Origin: Agromyces fucosus
Lineage (GTDB): Bacteria > Actinomycetota > Actinomycetes > Actinomycetales > Microbacteriaceae
DNA length: 64,000 nt
Direction: 5' to 3'
Assembly (NCBI RefSeq): GCF_004134865.1
Contig: NZ_SDPO01000003.1
Coordinates: 1 to 64,000, forward strand
Position 1 is the first letter of the stretch; the number at the start of each line of letters is the position of its first letter. Below the pieces are notes generated by a model that had not been told where the DNA came from, ran no database searches, and saw nothing but the letters and a program-made list of their open reading frames with translations. The translations under genes and the position numbers were made by a program. This document shows positions 1 through 9,020 of this stretch, in pieces.

Positions 1-7
1 TTCTAGA

Positions 8-126
8 GTTTCGGCGGCCATAGCGCGAGGGAAACGCCCGGACACATTCCGAACCCGGAAGCTAAGACTCGCAGCGCCGATGGTACTGCAGGGGGGACCC
101 TGTGGGAGAGTAGGACACCGCCGGAC
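8..126 (+). rRNA. rrf: 5S ribosomal RNA
   Basis: The sequence has the typical actinobacterial 5S layout: the 5' end GTTTCGGCGG can pair with the 3' end CCGCCGGAC, the CCGAACCCGGAAGCTAAG loop is present, followed by the GGTACTGCAGGGGGGACCC arm. At about 119 nt it is full length. It is presumably the last gene of an rRNA operon whose 16S and 23S genes lie to the left of the window. The exact ends may differ by one or two bases. Confidence 0.96.
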
Positions 127-135
127 ATAAATTCG

Positions 136-167
136 AAGAGAGCCGCCCAGAAATGGGCGGCTCTCTT
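136..167 (+). terminator. rRNA operon intrinsic terminator
   Basis: A perfect 14-bp stem (136-149 with 154-167) closed by a GAAA tetraloop begins 10 nt after the 5S gene and runs into TTTGGTTT. It is placed to end the rRNA operon. Confidence 0.9.
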
Positions 168-211
168 TGGTTTAACACCCGCCACAACGCGGCACAACCC
201 ACCAACAGCAC

Positions 212-236
212 AAGGCCGCCCCAACCGGGCGGCCTT
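212..236. terminator. Second hairpin, likely bidirectional terminator
   Basis: AAGGCCGCCC (212-221) pairs perfectly with GGGCGGCCTT (227-236) across a 5-nt loop and is followed by TTT. It sits between the 5S gene and the leftward gene ending at 280, so it may stop transcription from both sides. Confidence 0.75.
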
Positions 237-279
237 TCCACGTTTACGAGACCGGCTCCGCGCGTCGCCGCGCCGGGGG

Positions 280-720
280 TCAGAGCACGACGCGCGTCAG
301 CTTGAACACGGGGATCAGGCGCTCGGTCTTCACCTGGTAGTCAGCGTAGGGCGGGTAGGCCTCGACGGCGCGCGCCCACCAGGTCTCGCGCTCATCGCCC
401 TCGAGCTCGCGGGCTTCGTAGTCGTGCTTCTCGCCGCCGTCCTGCAGTTCGACGTGCGGGTGCTTCTTCACGTTCCAGTACCAGACCGGATGCTTCGGCG
501 CGCCGCCGAGGGAGGCGACGATCGCGTACTCGCCGTCGTGCTCGACGCGCATGAGGGCCGTCTTGCGGAGCTTGCCCGACTTCGCCCCGACCGTGGTGAG
601 CACGATGATCGGCATGCCTCGCAGGGTGTTCGACGTCTCGCCGTTCGACGCCTCGAACGCCTCGGCCTGCTTGCGCGCCCACGCGGACGTGCTCGGCTCG
701 TACTCGCCTTCCAATGGCAT
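280..720 (-). CDS. Deazaflavin (F420)-dependent nitroreductase family protein
   Basis: This 146-residue protein matches the DDN/F420H2-dependent quinone reductase family, small split-barrel enzymes that transfer hydride from F420H2. Visible hallmarks are an N-terminal [17 protein letters not shown] segment, the basic KLRKTAL stretch, and [15 protein letters not shown] in the middle. Length is normal for the family. The ATG at 720 is preceded by AGGAGG at ideal spacing, so the longer upstream frame is rejected. The natural substrate cannot be told from sequence. It stands alone, with the 5S terminators downstream and the end of the PucR gene 94 bp upstream. Confidence 0.85.
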   Translation of the reverse strand: MPLEGEYEPSTSAWARKQAEAFEASNGETSNTLRGMPIIVLTTVGAKSGKLRKTALMRVEHDGEYAIVASLGGAPKHPVWYWNVKKHPHVELQDGGEKHDYEARELEGDERETWWARAVEAYPPYADYQVKTERLIPVFKLTRVVL

Positions 721-814
721 GGATCCTCCTCGGTGGTCTCTCGACGATAACCCCGAGCCGGGCTGGAGCATTCCGGCGGACGGGCCGGCGTGCCTCCGCG
801 CTCCCTCGGAGGGC

Positions 815-2251
815 TCAGCGGTCGAGCGCTCGGATCGCGAGCCACGCCGCCGTGCGATCGTCGGGGTTGCCCATCGAGAGTCCGGTGAGCTCCTCGACGC
901 GATGGATGCGATTCGTGAGCGTCTGCCGGTGCACGCCGAGCTGCTCTGCGGCCACGCCCCACGAGCCGTGCTCGGCGAGGTAGACGCGCAGGGTGCGAGT
1001 GAGCTCGCCGTGCAGGCCGTCGTCGCCGCGCAAGGGGTCGAGCACCTCGGTGAGACGCGCGTTGTCGCCGGCGTCGAGCCGATCGAGCACGAGGGCCACC
1101 GTGGGCAGCGCCCGATAGCGCGACACGGTACGGCCGTCGGTGACCGCGACGTCGAGCGCCTGCCTGGCCTCGGCGGCGGTGCGGGCGAGGGCATCGGATG
1201 CCGCGGGGGAGCCGAGCCCGAGGCGGAGCGGCGTGCGGGCATCGGCGGTGACGCCTTCGACTCTGCGCACGAGGTCGTCGACGCGATCGTCACGGAGGAA
1301 GCCGAGCAGATGGCCCGGCTCCTCGGTGATGAGGTGCACGCTGCCGAGCTCGTCGAGCCATCGGGTGACGAGGCGTTCGAGATCGACCGACTTCGATCGG
1401 GCGGTGAGCGCGAATGCGGTGAGCGAACTCTCGTGCACGCCCCAGCGGCGCAGCAGCGCGGCTGCGGCGGAACCGCCCTCGAGCAGGGTGCCGATCATCA
1501 CCTCGCGCCCGAGGCGCTCCGTCGTCGTGCGGTCGTGCGTACGGAGGATGAGGTCGAGCAGCGCCGCGGCCTGCGAGGCCAGGTCTCGGCCACGACTCAT
1601 CGACGCCTCGCGCGAGGAGATGACGAGGTAGGCGCTCAGATCCTCGCCCGTGCCGACGGGATGCACCTGCAGGCCCGGGTGCCGCACGCGCACCGGCCGA
1701 CTGAACGCGACGGCGACCGCGTCCTGCACGTGGAGCCCGCCCGCGCCCGCGGTCGAGATCACCTGTCCGTGCGGGTCGAGCAGCACTGCCCACCCGTCGA
1801 TGCGGCGGGCGAGCTCGGCCACAACCGCGGCGACGCCGCCGCGACGCGCGACCTGGGTGAGCACCTTCGTGCCGGTGGTGACGAGCCGGTCCTCAGCGGC
1901 CTGGTCGGTCGCGAGCAGGGCGACGAGCAGCGGATGCAGCACGGCGTCGGATGCCTCGGCGCCGATGATGGCCGTGGCGCCCGCGGAGTCGACGGCACGC
2001 CGAAGCGCCCGGGTCGCCCCGTGGCTGACGAGCACGGCGCCGGCCAAGGCGTCGACGCGCGGTCCCCCTGTGGTGAGCGCCGAGGCGAGCGGCTCGGCAC
2101 CCGCCACGACGAGGGTCGCGAAGCCGGGGTGCCCGACGACGCTGAAGTCCTCGAGGCGAAGTGCGGCGTCGACCGGCGTCGCGGGCGGGGTGCCGTCGCC
2201 GACGAGCTCGCCGCCGAGCACGCGGGCTATTGAGAGCACGTCACGGGCCAT
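815..2251 (-). CDS. PucR-type helix-turn-helix transcriptional regulator
   Basis: The 478-residue protein has a C-terminal PucR/CdaR-type HTH (about residues 420-478, with [19 protein letters not shown]), preceded by a GGDEF-like CdaR region and a long N-terminal sensory part. PucR proteins usually activate adjacent catabolic or transport genes when a small metabolite binds. It is divergent from an alcohol dehydrogenase and APC permease, its probable targets. The ATG lies 7 nt after TACACT (2259-2264 read on the minus strand), which fits a leaderless transcript. The ligand is unknown. Confidence 0.88.
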   Translation of the reverse strand: MARDVLSIARVLGGELVGDGTPPATPVDAALRLEDFSVVGHPGFATLVVAGAEPLASALTTGGPRVDALAGAVLVSHGATRALRRAVDSAGATAIIGAEASDAVLHPLLVALLATDQAAEDRLVTTGTKVLTQVARRGGVAAVVAELARRIDGWAVLLDPHGQVISTAGAGGLHVQDAVAVAFSRPVRVRHPGLQVHPVGTGEDLSAYLVISSREASMSRGRDLASQAAALLDLILRTHDRTTTERLGREVMIGTLLEGGSAAAALLRRWGVHESSLTAFALTARSKSVDLERLVTRWLDELGSVHLITEEPGHLLGFLRDDRVDDLVRRVEGVTADARTPLRLGLGSPAASDALARTAAEARQALDVAVTDGRTVSRYRALPTVALVLDRLDAGDNARLTEVLDPLRGDDGLHGELTRTLRVYLAEHGSWGVAAEQLGVHRQTLTNRIHRVEELTGLSMGNPDDRTAAWLAIRALDR

Positions 2252-2370
2252 GCCTTCGAGTGTACGAAATGCCGCGACATCCGCTGGCCTTTCGACATTC
2301 TTCGCAGTGACTCGGGACCTCGAGCCTGCCTACCATCGGGCGTACCCCAGCACTGATCCAAGGGAGCATC

Positions 2371-3468
2371 ATGAAAGCCATCGTCTTCCGCGCACCGGAG
2401 ACGCCGATCGAGGTCGCCGATGTCGATCTCGCCGCCCCCAAGGCCGGCGAGGTCCGCGTCAAGATCGCGGCGGCGGGCGTCTGCCACTCCGACCTGCACG
2501 TGAAGCGCGGGGAATGGGACGCCCCGGCACCGCTCGTCATGGGTCATGAGGGGTCGGGCGTGGTCGTCGAACTCGGCGACGGCGTCACATCGCTCGCCGT
2601 CGGCGACCACGTGGTGCTCTCGTGGGTGCCGCCGTGCGGCGAGTGCCGCTATTGCCGGTCGGGCCATGAGGCGCGCTGCCAGAAGGTCGCCACGGTCGTC
2701 GCGCCGAAGGGCGTGCTCTTCGACGGCACCTCGCGCCTCTCGCAGGGCGAGGAGTCGCTCCACCACTACCTCGGCGTCTCGTCGTTCGCCGAGGAGGTCG
2801 TCGTGCCGGCATCCGGTGCCGTGAAGGTGCGCGACGACGCGCCGCTCGACGTCGTCGCCGTCGTCGGCTGCGCCGTCGCGACCGGCGTGGGCGCCGTGCT
2901 CAACACCGCCGCCGTCGAGCCCGGCTCGACGGTCGTCGTCATCGGATGCGGCGGGGTCGGCCTGAACGTCGTGCAGGGCGCCCGCCTCGCAGGCGCCGAG
3001 CGGATCGTGGCCATCGACGTGCGCGCCGACAAGACCGCGCTCGCCGTGCAGTTCGGCGCCACCGACCAGATCGACGCCTCGCAGGTCGACGCGGTCGAGG
3101 CGCTCTTCGCGCTCATCCCGGACGGCGTCGACTACGCGTTCGACGCGATCGGGCGCACCTCGACCACCGAGCAAGCGATCCGGATGCTCGGCCTCGGCGG
3201 CGCTGCCGTCATCGTGGGCCTGCCGCCGACCGGTGCCAAGGCCTCGTTCGAACCCCTCGTGCTCGCCGAAGCAGACCAGCGCATCCTCGGCTCGAACTAC
3301 GGCTCGGTGCGCCCCTCCATCGACATCCCCGCGCTCGTCGACCGCTACATGGACGGCCAGCTGAAGCTCGACCCGCTGATCTCGGCGCGCCGCCCGCTGG
3401 CCGAGGCCGCCGAGGCGTTCGACGATCTCGAATCCGGCGAAGCGCTCCGCACGCTCCTCATCCCCTGA
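2371..3468 (+). CDS. Zinc-dependent alcohol dehydrogenase (MDR family)
   Basis: The 365-residue protein is a medium-chain NAD(P)-dependent dehydrogenase. Catalytic zinc ligands Cys38 (GVCHSD) and His59-Glu60 (MGHEGSG) are present. The structural zinc lobe has Cys89, Cys92, Cys95 and Cys103, and the Rossmann motif VIGCGGVG follows. The overall pattern resembles class III-type alcohol dehydrogenases. AAGGGAG sits 5 nt before the ATG. It is probably the first gene of an operon with the APC permease 34 bp downstream and controlled by the divergent PucR protein, suggesting uptake and oxidation of an amino-alcohol or amine-derived compound; that substrate idea is inference. Confidence 0.9.
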   Translation: MKAIVFRAPETPIEVADVDLAAPKAGEVRVKIAAAGVCHSDLHVKRGEWDAPAPLVMGHEGSGVVVELGDGVTSLAVGDHVVLSWVPPCGECRYCRSGHEARCQKVATVVAPKGVLFDGTSRLSQGEESLHHYLGVSSFAEEVVVPASGAVKVRDDAPLDVVAVVGCAVATGVGAVLNTAAVEPGSTVVVIGCGGVGLNVVQGARLAGAERIVAIDVRADKTALAVQFGATDQIDASQVDAVEALFALIPDGVDYAFDAIGRTSTTEQAIRMLGLGGAAVIVGLPPTGAKASFEPLVLAEADQRILGSNYGSVRPSIDIPALVDRYMDGQLKLDPLISARRPLAEAAEAFDDLESGEALRTLLIP

Positions 3469-3502
3469 CCGCTGCAGCACCCGACTCACTGGAGAGTTCC
3501 CC

Positions 3503-4948
3503 ATGACCACCACCACCCAAGCGCCGGCCGCCCGAGCCGACGCCCCCAAGGACGCCGGGCTCCGCCGCGGCGTCATGAGCGGACCCGAGCTCGCGGCCCA
3601 GGCGATCGCCAACATCGCCCCGAGCGCGGTCATCGCGTTCACCGCGGCCGGTATCTTCATCGGCGCCGGCAACGGCACGATGCTCTCGTTCGTGCTCGCC
3701 ACGATCGTGATCCTCGCCGTCGGCTACTGCGTCGCGGTGTTCGCCAAGAAGCACGCATCGGCGGGCTCGCTCTACACGTACGTCGCCAAGGGCCTCGGCC
3801 CGTTCGGCGCCTACCTCGCGGGTGTCGCCCTGCTCATCGGCTGCTGGGGCATCGCCGCCGGTTCGCTCGGCGGCTCGGTCTCGTACTTCAACCAGTTCCT
3901 GCTGCTCATCGGCGTGCCGTTCGAGGGCGTATTCGCCCAGATCACGCTCGCGATCGTGCTCGGTGGGCTCGCGACGCTCTTCACGATCCGCGGCATCCGC
4001 CTCTCGGCGCGCGTCTCGCTCGTGCTCGAGCTCGTCTCGGTCGCGATCATCCTCGTGCTGCTCGTGCTCGCCCTCGTGTGGGCCGGCCCGAACGCATGGG
4101 ACCCGGCGCAGTTCTCGCTCGAGGGCGTGCCGTTCCAGGGTGTCGCCGCGGGCATGGTGCTCGGCATCCTGGGCTTCGTCGGCTTCTCGTCGGCCGATGC
4201 CCTCGGCCGTGAGGCGAAGAACCCGTACAAGGCGATCCCGCGGGCGATCATGTGGAGCGCCCTCGGCGTCGGCGTGCTCTACGTCTTCTCGGCGTACACG
4301 CAGATCGCGATCCTCGGCGACGACCTCGCCACGGTCGCGAGCCCGCTCGAGGCGATCTCGGCGCAGATCGGCATGCCCGCCTGGTTCGGCCCGGTGCTCA
4401 CCTTCGGCGTCGGCGCCTCGTTCTTCGCCGTCGTCGTGGCCCCGCTCAACGTCGTCGGCCGCATCATCTACGTGATGGGCAAGGAGGGCGTCGTCGCCGA
4501 GCGCTTCGGCCGCACCCACGAGCGCCACCTCACGCCGCACCGCGTGCTGCTCGTCGCCGGCCCCGCCGCGATCGTGCTCGACGTCGTGCTCCTCGCGATC
4601 GGCGTGCACCCGATGGACATCGTCGTGTGGGTCGACACGTATGGCACCTACGGCTACATGGTCGCCTATGCGCTCGTCGCGATCGCGTGCGTCGTCTACA
4701 CGCGCCGCGAGAAGATGCGCAACGGTCTCGTGTGGGTGTGCGCCACGGTCGCCGTCGTCGCCATGGTCTACGTGTTCTTCGCGAACGTGTGGCCGGTGCC
4801 TGCGTGGCCGCTGAACGTCATCCCGTACCTGTTCCTCATCACCATGATCGCCGCGCTCGCCTGGTACCTGCACCTCGCGAAGCGTCGCCCCGAGGTCATC
4901 GCGAACATCGGCAACACCGAGACCGACGCGCTCGAGGGCGTCGGCTAG
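3503..4948 (+). CDS. APC family amino acid/amine permease
   Basis: This 481-residue, roughly 12-helix membrane protein fits the amino acid-polyamine-organocation superfamily. The region around residues 30-60 (ELAAQAIANIAPSAVIAFTA) matches the first APC helix, and GFVGFSSADALGREAKNP is the typical loop between helices 6 and 7. It follows the alcohol dehydrogenase and is probably cotranscribed with it under PucR control. Its last codons (NIGNTETDAL) reappear as a noncoding remnant about 1.29 kb downstream. Confidence 0.88.
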   Translation: MTTTTQAPAARADAPKDAGLRRGVMSGPELAAQAIANIAPSAVIAFTAAGIFIGAGNGTMLSFVLATIVILAVGYCVAVFAKKHASAGSLYTYVAKGLGPFGAYLAGVALLIGCWGIAAGSLGGSVSYFNQFLLLIGVPFEGVFAQITLAIVLGGLATLFTIRGIRLSARVSLVLELVSVAIILVLLVLALVWAGPNAWDPAQFSLEGVPFQGVAAGMVLGILGFVGFSSADALGREAKNPYKAIPRAIMWSALGVGVLYVFSAYTQIAILGDDLATVASPLEAISAQIGMPAWFGPVLTFGVGASFFAVVVAPLNVVGRIIYVMGKEGVVAERFGRTHERHLTPHRVLLVAGPAAIVLDVVLLAIGVHPMDIVVWVDTYGTYGYMVAYALVAIACVVYTRREKMRNGLVWVCATVAVVAMVYVFFANVWPVPAWPLNVIPYLFLITMIAALAWYLHLAKRRPEVIANIGNTETDALEGVG

Positions 4949-5106
4949 GGCGCCGCAGAGACCCGCGTTCCGTCGTCGTTCGATCGGCGGCGGGGCGCGG
5001 CCCCGACCCCGCGCCTCCCTGCGCTCCCCAATCGGCCAGGGAGGCGCGGTCGTGTTCAGGGACTGCGCTGCTCTGCGGTGTTCGGGCGCGGCTTCCGAAC
5101 ACTGGC

Positions 5107-5112
5107 TAGAGT
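5107..5112 (+). promoter_or_regulatory. Leaderless promoter -10 box
   Basis: TAGAGT ends 6 nt before the ATG at 5119, and no Shine-Dalgarno sequence is present. This is one of about 22 starts in the window with the same geometry. Confidence 0.55.
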
Positions 5113-5118
5113 CTGCGC

Positions 5119-5547
5119 ATGGCGATCTTCAAGCGAACCCCGGCGGTGCCGACCGTGCCGACCGTCTATCAGGGGCTCGCAGGACTCGAGTCGGCCGTCC
5201 CGGCCGAGCTCGCCGCGCGGGTCTTCCTCGGCGCGTTCGCGGGCGCCGAGTCGCGACACGTACGGCCGGAGACCGTGCTCGGCATCCTGCAGCGACTCTC
5301 CGGCGTCGACGAGGTGCCCGGCATGACCGTGCGCGGCACGCTCACCACCCCGCGGGCACGCTACGCGCTCGACCCGGTCTTCGTGCAGTGCGTGCTGCTC
5401 TGGGAGCGCGCACTCATCGCCGGGCGCCTCTCCCGCGGCTCCGAGGCGTACCACCACCTCGTGCTGCTTCCGATCGGGGCCCGAGCGTTAGCCGAGGCCG
5501 ACCCCGAGGCAGCAGTGCGGAGTCTCCTCGACGCGTCGGCCGCCTGA
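5119..5547 (+). CDS. Hypothetical protein
   Basis: The 142-residue product is not recognised. It is soluble, with no signal peptide or transmembrane segment, and reads as mostly helical, with an LGAFAGAESRHVRPETVLGIL stretch near residue 45 and FVQCVLLWERALIAGRL near residue 95. Third-position GC is strongly coding-like. The start at 5119 is supported by the TAGAGT box 6 nt upstream. Confidence 0.7.
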   Translation: MAIFKRTPAVPTVPTVYQGLAGLESAVPAELAARVFLGAFAGAESRHVRPETVLGILQRLSGVDEVPGMTVRGTLTTPRARYALDPVFVQCVLLWERALIAGRLSRGSEAYHHLVLLPIGARALAEADPEAAVRSLLDASAA

Positions 5548-5598
5548 GGTCGGAGCCGCTTCAGAGGCTCGCCGGGCGCCGTCGCCTAGGCTTCGGAC

Positions 5599-6144
5599 AT
5601 GTCGCTCGACGCATCCGTACGTCCCGAGTCCGCCATCATCGCTGCCGTGTCGCGGCTTCACGATCTCGGTTTCCAGGGGGTGCGGGTGGAGGCGAACCAC
5701 TACGCCACCGGGCACTGGCGGTGTCGCGTCCTGGTGCCGGAGCCGGGCGACATGATCGGTTCGGCCGACGAGCGGAACATCCTCCTGTCGTACACGAACG
5801 GCTCGGGTCGGGATGTCTTCGGGGACGGCCGCACCGACTGGGATGTCGTCGCTCTCGCCGACCGGCTCGCCCGAGCGGCTCAGGAGCTCCCATCGGCCAC
5901 ACGGCCGGACCCGCAGTACGCCGCCTGGCTCGCCGAGTTGCGGCGCCGTACGGCGGGCGGGTGGTTCGTGATGTGGGAAGACGCCTACTCGCCGGAGCAG
6001 ATGTGGCAGACCCGAGGACTGGTGCGCCTGGTCTATGCGGATCGCGCCGCCGCAGAGTCGGACGCTGCCGATCCGGCGCATGGCGGCGTCGACGAGAACG
6101 GCTGGTCGCTCTCCGGCACGATGCCGGCACCGCCCTCGGCGTGA
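5599..6144 (+). CDS. Hypothetical protein
   Basis: The 181-residue protein is soluble and rich in Trp and acidic residues, with no family I recognise. Notable segments are HYATGHWRCRVLVPEP (residues 34-49), NILLSYTNGSGRDVFGDG and GGWFVMWEDAYSPEQMW. The start is fixed by TAGGCT at 5587-5592, ending 6 nt before the ATG. It lies just upstream of a short noncoding remnant of an APC permease tail. Confidence 0.68.
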   Translation: MSLDASVRPESAIIAAVSRLHDLGFQGVRVEANHYATGHWRCRVLVPEPGDMIGSADERNILLSYTNGSGRDVFGDGRTDWDVVALADRLARAAQELPSATRPDPQYAAWLAELRRRTAGGWFVMWEDAYSPEQMWQTRGLVRLVYADRAAAESDAADPAHGGVDENGWSLSGTMPAPPSA

Positions 6145-6184
6145 CGGGTCCGCGTCGGAGTGCCCGCCGATCGATATCGAGGCG

Positions 6185-6221
6185 ATCGCGAACAACGGCA
6201 ACACCGAGACCGACGCGCTCG
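6185..6221 (+). other. Relic of an APC permease 3' end
   Basis: These 37 nt match 4898-4934, inside the end of the APC permease gene, at 36 of 37 positions. In the forward frame they read IANNGNTETDAL compared with IANIGNTETDAL. No start or intact gene surrounds them, and they lie in the gap between the hypothetical gene ending at 6144 and the convergent NmrA-type gene. Confidence 0.75.
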
Positions 6222-6238
6222 CCCGGCTCCCGGCTGCA

Positions 6239-7108
6239 TCAGAGCTGTCGCCGCAGCACGTCGTAGGCCCATGAGGCCAGCGTCGTCGGCGTTGTGCCCA
6301 GCACGGTTCGCGGCTGCTCGGCGACGAAGCCGTCGCGGAGCCCGGTGGACATGCCCATGAGCGCGTCGACGAGGGTGTCGGGCATCCCGGCGCCGAGCAT
6401 CCCGTCGCGCATCGCGTCATCCGGGATCCGTTCGACGCGGAGTGGTCGGCCGGTCGCCTCGGACACGACCTCGGCGACCCGCCGCCAGGTGAGATCCTCC
6501 GGTCCGTGCACGGCCTGGACATGCCGGCCGCTCCACTTCGTCGAGAGCAGTCGGGTGACCGCGACCTCGGCGATGTCTCGCGGAGCGACCCAGGCCATCG
6601 GCTGATCAACGGGAAGGATGACCTGCAGGCTGCCGGATCGCACCTGATCGAGCTGGAGTTCGAGGTTGCTGAAGAAGTACCCGCAGCGCAGATGGGTGAC
6701 GTCGGCTCCGGTGGCATCCAGCGCGACCTCGGTGCCTGCGAGTCCGTCGATCTCGCCGGCACCGTGGCGCTTCTCGGCACCGACGCTGCTCTGGAAGACC
6801 ACCCGCGCGATGCCGTTGTCCTCGACCGCGCGCACCGCGCTCGCCGTGGCGCTTCGGTAGTCGTCGAGCGGATCAGCGCTCGCCGCAGGCGGGTCGACCC
6901 AATAGAGCGCGTCGACACCGGATGTCGCTGCGCTCACGGCCTCGACGTCGAGCTGGTCGACCTCGATCGCGTCCACCACCGGCCGGATCTCGGGGTCGAG
7001 CCGCTCGAGATCGCGCGCCAGCACGAGGGGGCGCACGCCCGCCCGCACGAGCATGGCGACGACGTGCCGACCGACATTGCCGGTCGGGGTGGTGACGGCG
7101 ATTCGCAT
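6239..7108 (-). CDS. NmrA/NAD(P)H-binding family oxidoreductase
   Basis: The 289-residue protein is an atypical short-chain dehydrogenase. It begins with a Rossmann fold (RIAVTTPTGNVGRHVV, residues 2-17), continues with a nucleotide-binding core (ALYWVDPPAA) and ends with a substrate lid typical of NmrA/QOR2-like proteins. The conserved catalytic Tyr-x3-Lys of classical SDRs is not evident, as usual in this subgroup. The ATG at 7108 has GAAAGGA upstream. It is divergent from a WYL-type regulator, which probably controls it. Confidence 0.85.
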   Translation of the reverse strand: MRIAVTTPTGNVGRHVVAMLVRAGVRPLVLARDLERLDPEIRPVVDAIEVDQLDVEAVSAATSGVDALYWVDPPAASADPLDDYRSATASAVRAVEDNGIARVVFQSSVGAEKRHGAGEIDGLAGTEVALDATGADVTHLRCGYFFSNLELQLDQVRSGSLQVILPVDQPMAWVAPRDIAEVAVTRLLSTKWSGRHVQAVHGPEDLTWRRVAEVVSEATGRPLRVERIPDDAMRDGMLGAGMPDTLVDALMGMSTGLRDGFVAEQPRTVLGTTPTTLASWAYDVLRRQL

Positions 7109-7195
7109 GATTCGGGTCCTTTCGTCGAGACGATCGACCCAAGGTAGCGACAGTGGCGGACGGATCATGGCCGCCATTGCCCGCACAATGGAGGA

Positions 7196-7897
7196 ATGGA
7201 GAGCGATCCGACCGCGCGCGCCCTGACCCTGCTGTCGGTGCTCCAGACAGGCGCCGACTGGAGTGCGGCCACGCTCGCCGAGCGACTCGGGATCAGCGCG
7301 CGAACCGTGCGGCGAGACGTCGATCGGCTCCGCGGGCTGGGCTACGCGATCACGGCCAAGCCCGGGCCCGGGAGCGTGTACCGGCTCGGCGCGGGTGCGA
7401 CGATTCCACCGCTGCTCTTCACCGCCGACGAGATCGCGGCGATCGTCGCGGGCCTGCGTCTGATCGCGCCGCGACTGCAGGGGGATGAGAGCGCCCAGGT
7501 CGCCCTCGCGAAGCTCGAGCAGGTGCTGCCGCCCGGGCTCCGCCGTCGCGCCGACGCGATCGACCTCGCCACCGAGGTGCTCGAAGAGGAGCACGCCGTC
7601 GCGGCGCAGGACGTCGGCATCGTCGCCGACGCCGTGGCGGAGGTCGGACGCATCCGGTTCGCCTACCTCGACGGGAACGCGGTCTCGTCTGCACGACTCG
7701 TCGACCCGTATCGGCACGTGCTCAGAGCGGGACGCTGGTATCTCGTCGGCTTCGATCTCGACCGCGACGAGTGGCGCACATTCCGCTTCGACCGCATATC
7801 CGGCGTCGAGCGCGTGCCGGGCACGTATCGGAGGCGGGAGTTCCCGGATGCCTCGATCGGCCGCTGGTTCGCCACGGACTTCGGCAGGCTCGGCTGA
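7196..7897 (+). CDS. YafY-type HTH/WYL domain transcriptional regulator
   Basis: The 233-residue regulator has an N-terminal winged HTH of the HTH_11 type (LAERLGISARTVRRDVDRLR, residues 27-46) and a C-terminal WYL domain (about 135-210; YRHVLRAGRWYLVGFDLDR), thought to bind nucleic acid or small ligands. It is divergent from the NmrA-type oxidoreductase and likely represses it. CACAAT at 7184-7189 ends 6 nt before the ATG, so the message is probably leaderless; the GGAGG one base before the ATG is too close to act as a ribosome binding site. Confidence 0.88.
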   Translation: MESDPTARALTLLSVLQTGADWSAATLAERLGISARTVRRDVDRLRGLGYAITAKPGPGSVYRLGAGATIPPLLFTADEIAAIVAGLRLIAPRLQGDESAQVALAKLEQVLPPGLRRRADAIDLATEVLEEEHAVAAQDVGIVADAVAEVGRIRFAYLDGNAVSSARLVDPYRHVLRAGRWYLVGFDLDRDEWRTFRFDRISGVERVPGTYRRREFPDASIGRWFATDFGRLG

Positions 7898-7917
7898 GCG
7901 CCGCCGTCACAGGGCGT

Positions 7918-8949
7918 TCAGCGGTTCGCGGGCTCCCAGCCGAGGCTCGGCGCGACGTGCTCGGCGAAGGCCGTGATGAGCCGCAGGTTGAACTCGACCC
8001 CGAGCTGGCTCGGAATGGTGAGCATGAGCGTGTCTGCCTCGCGGATCGCGGCATCGCGCAGCAGCTGCTCGACCAGCTTGTCGGGGGTGCCGGCGTAGGT
8101 CTTGCCGAACGTCGAGCGCATGCCGTCGATGTAACCGACGCCGTCTCCGTCTTGACGGCCGCCGAAGTAGAGCTCATCTTCGGCCGTCGTGATCGGGAAG
8201 ATCGAACGGCTCACCGAGGTGCGCGGCTCGCCGGGGTGGCCGGCCTCGCGCCACGCCGTGCGGAAGGTCTGGATCTGCTGCGCCTGCAGCTCGTCGAAGG
8301 GCATGCCGCGGTCTTCGGTGAGGAGGGTCGACGACATGAGGTTCACGCCGCGGCGCCCGGCCCACTCGGCCGAGTCGCTGTTGCCGGCGCCCCACCAGAT
8401 GCGCGAGCGCAGGCCGGGGGAGTACGGCTCGATCCGCTGCAGGCCGCTCGCGCCGCCGCCGAACGGCGACGAGGCATCCGCTTCGGCGATGCCCTTCCCC
8501 TCGACCGCCTCGAGGAACCGGTCGAAGTGCGCGCGTGCGATGTCGGCGCCGCGAGGGTCCTCGGAGCCGGTGTACCCGAACGCCTCGTAACCGCGCACGA
8601 CGGTCTCGGGTGATCCCCGGCTGACGCCGAGTGCGAGCCGGCCGCCCGAGATGAGGTCGACGGCTGCCGCCTCCTCGGCGAGGTGGAGCGGGTTCTCGTA
8701 CCGCATGTCGACGACGCCGGTGCCGACCTCGATGTGCCGGGTGCGCGCCGCGATCGCCGCGAGGAGCGGCATCGGCGACGCCTGCTGGCGGGCGAAGTGG
8801 TGCACGCGGAAGTACGCGCCGTTCACGCCGAGCTCATCCATGCCCTGGGCGAGGTCGATCGCCTGCAGCATGGAATCCGCGGCAGAGAGCTCGCGGCCGC
8901 CGCCGAGCGGGCCGTAGTGTCCGAATGAGAGCGTTCCGAAGCGTTGCAC
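7918..8949 (-). CDS. LLM class flavin-dependent oxidoreductase
   Basis: The 343-residue protein is a bacterial luciferase-like monooxygenase with the TIM-barrel signature AIAARTRHIEVGTGVVDMRYENPLHLAEEAA split over residues 65-96, then SGGRLALGVSRGSPE. These enzymes use FMN or F420; sequence does not settle which. The start codon is GTG at 8949 and no clear Shine-Dalgarno is visible. It ends 20 bp from the convergent WYL regulator gene. Confidence 0.88.
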   Translation of the reverse strand: MQRFGTLSFGHYGPLGGGRELSAADSMLQAIDLAQGMDELGVNGAYFRVHHFARQQASPMPLLAAIAARTRHIEVGTGVVDMRYENPLHLAEEAAAVDLISGGRLALGVSRGSPETVVRGYEAFGYTGSEDPRGADIARAHFDRFLEAVEGKGIAEADASSPFGGGASGLQRIEPYSPGLRSRIWWGAGNSDSAEWAGRRGVNLMSSTLLTEDRGMPFDELQAQQIQTFRTAWREAGHPGEPRTSVSRSIFPITTAEDELYFGGRQDGDGVGYIDGMRSTFGKTYAGTPDKLVEQLLRDAAIREADTLMLTIPSQLGVEFNLRLITAFAEHVAPSLGWEPANR

Positions 8950-9020
8950 GACAGGTGGAACGACCGCGCGTCAGTGTCTATTCCGGTGCATGGATGTCGC
9001 GGCTGCCGCGCCCGGCGAGA

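Noticed and set aside
551..2233. A 560-residue plus-strand frame opposite the PucR gene
   Set aside because: It lies antisense to PucR and the nitroreductase gene, with only low-complexity Arg/Gly/Glu content.
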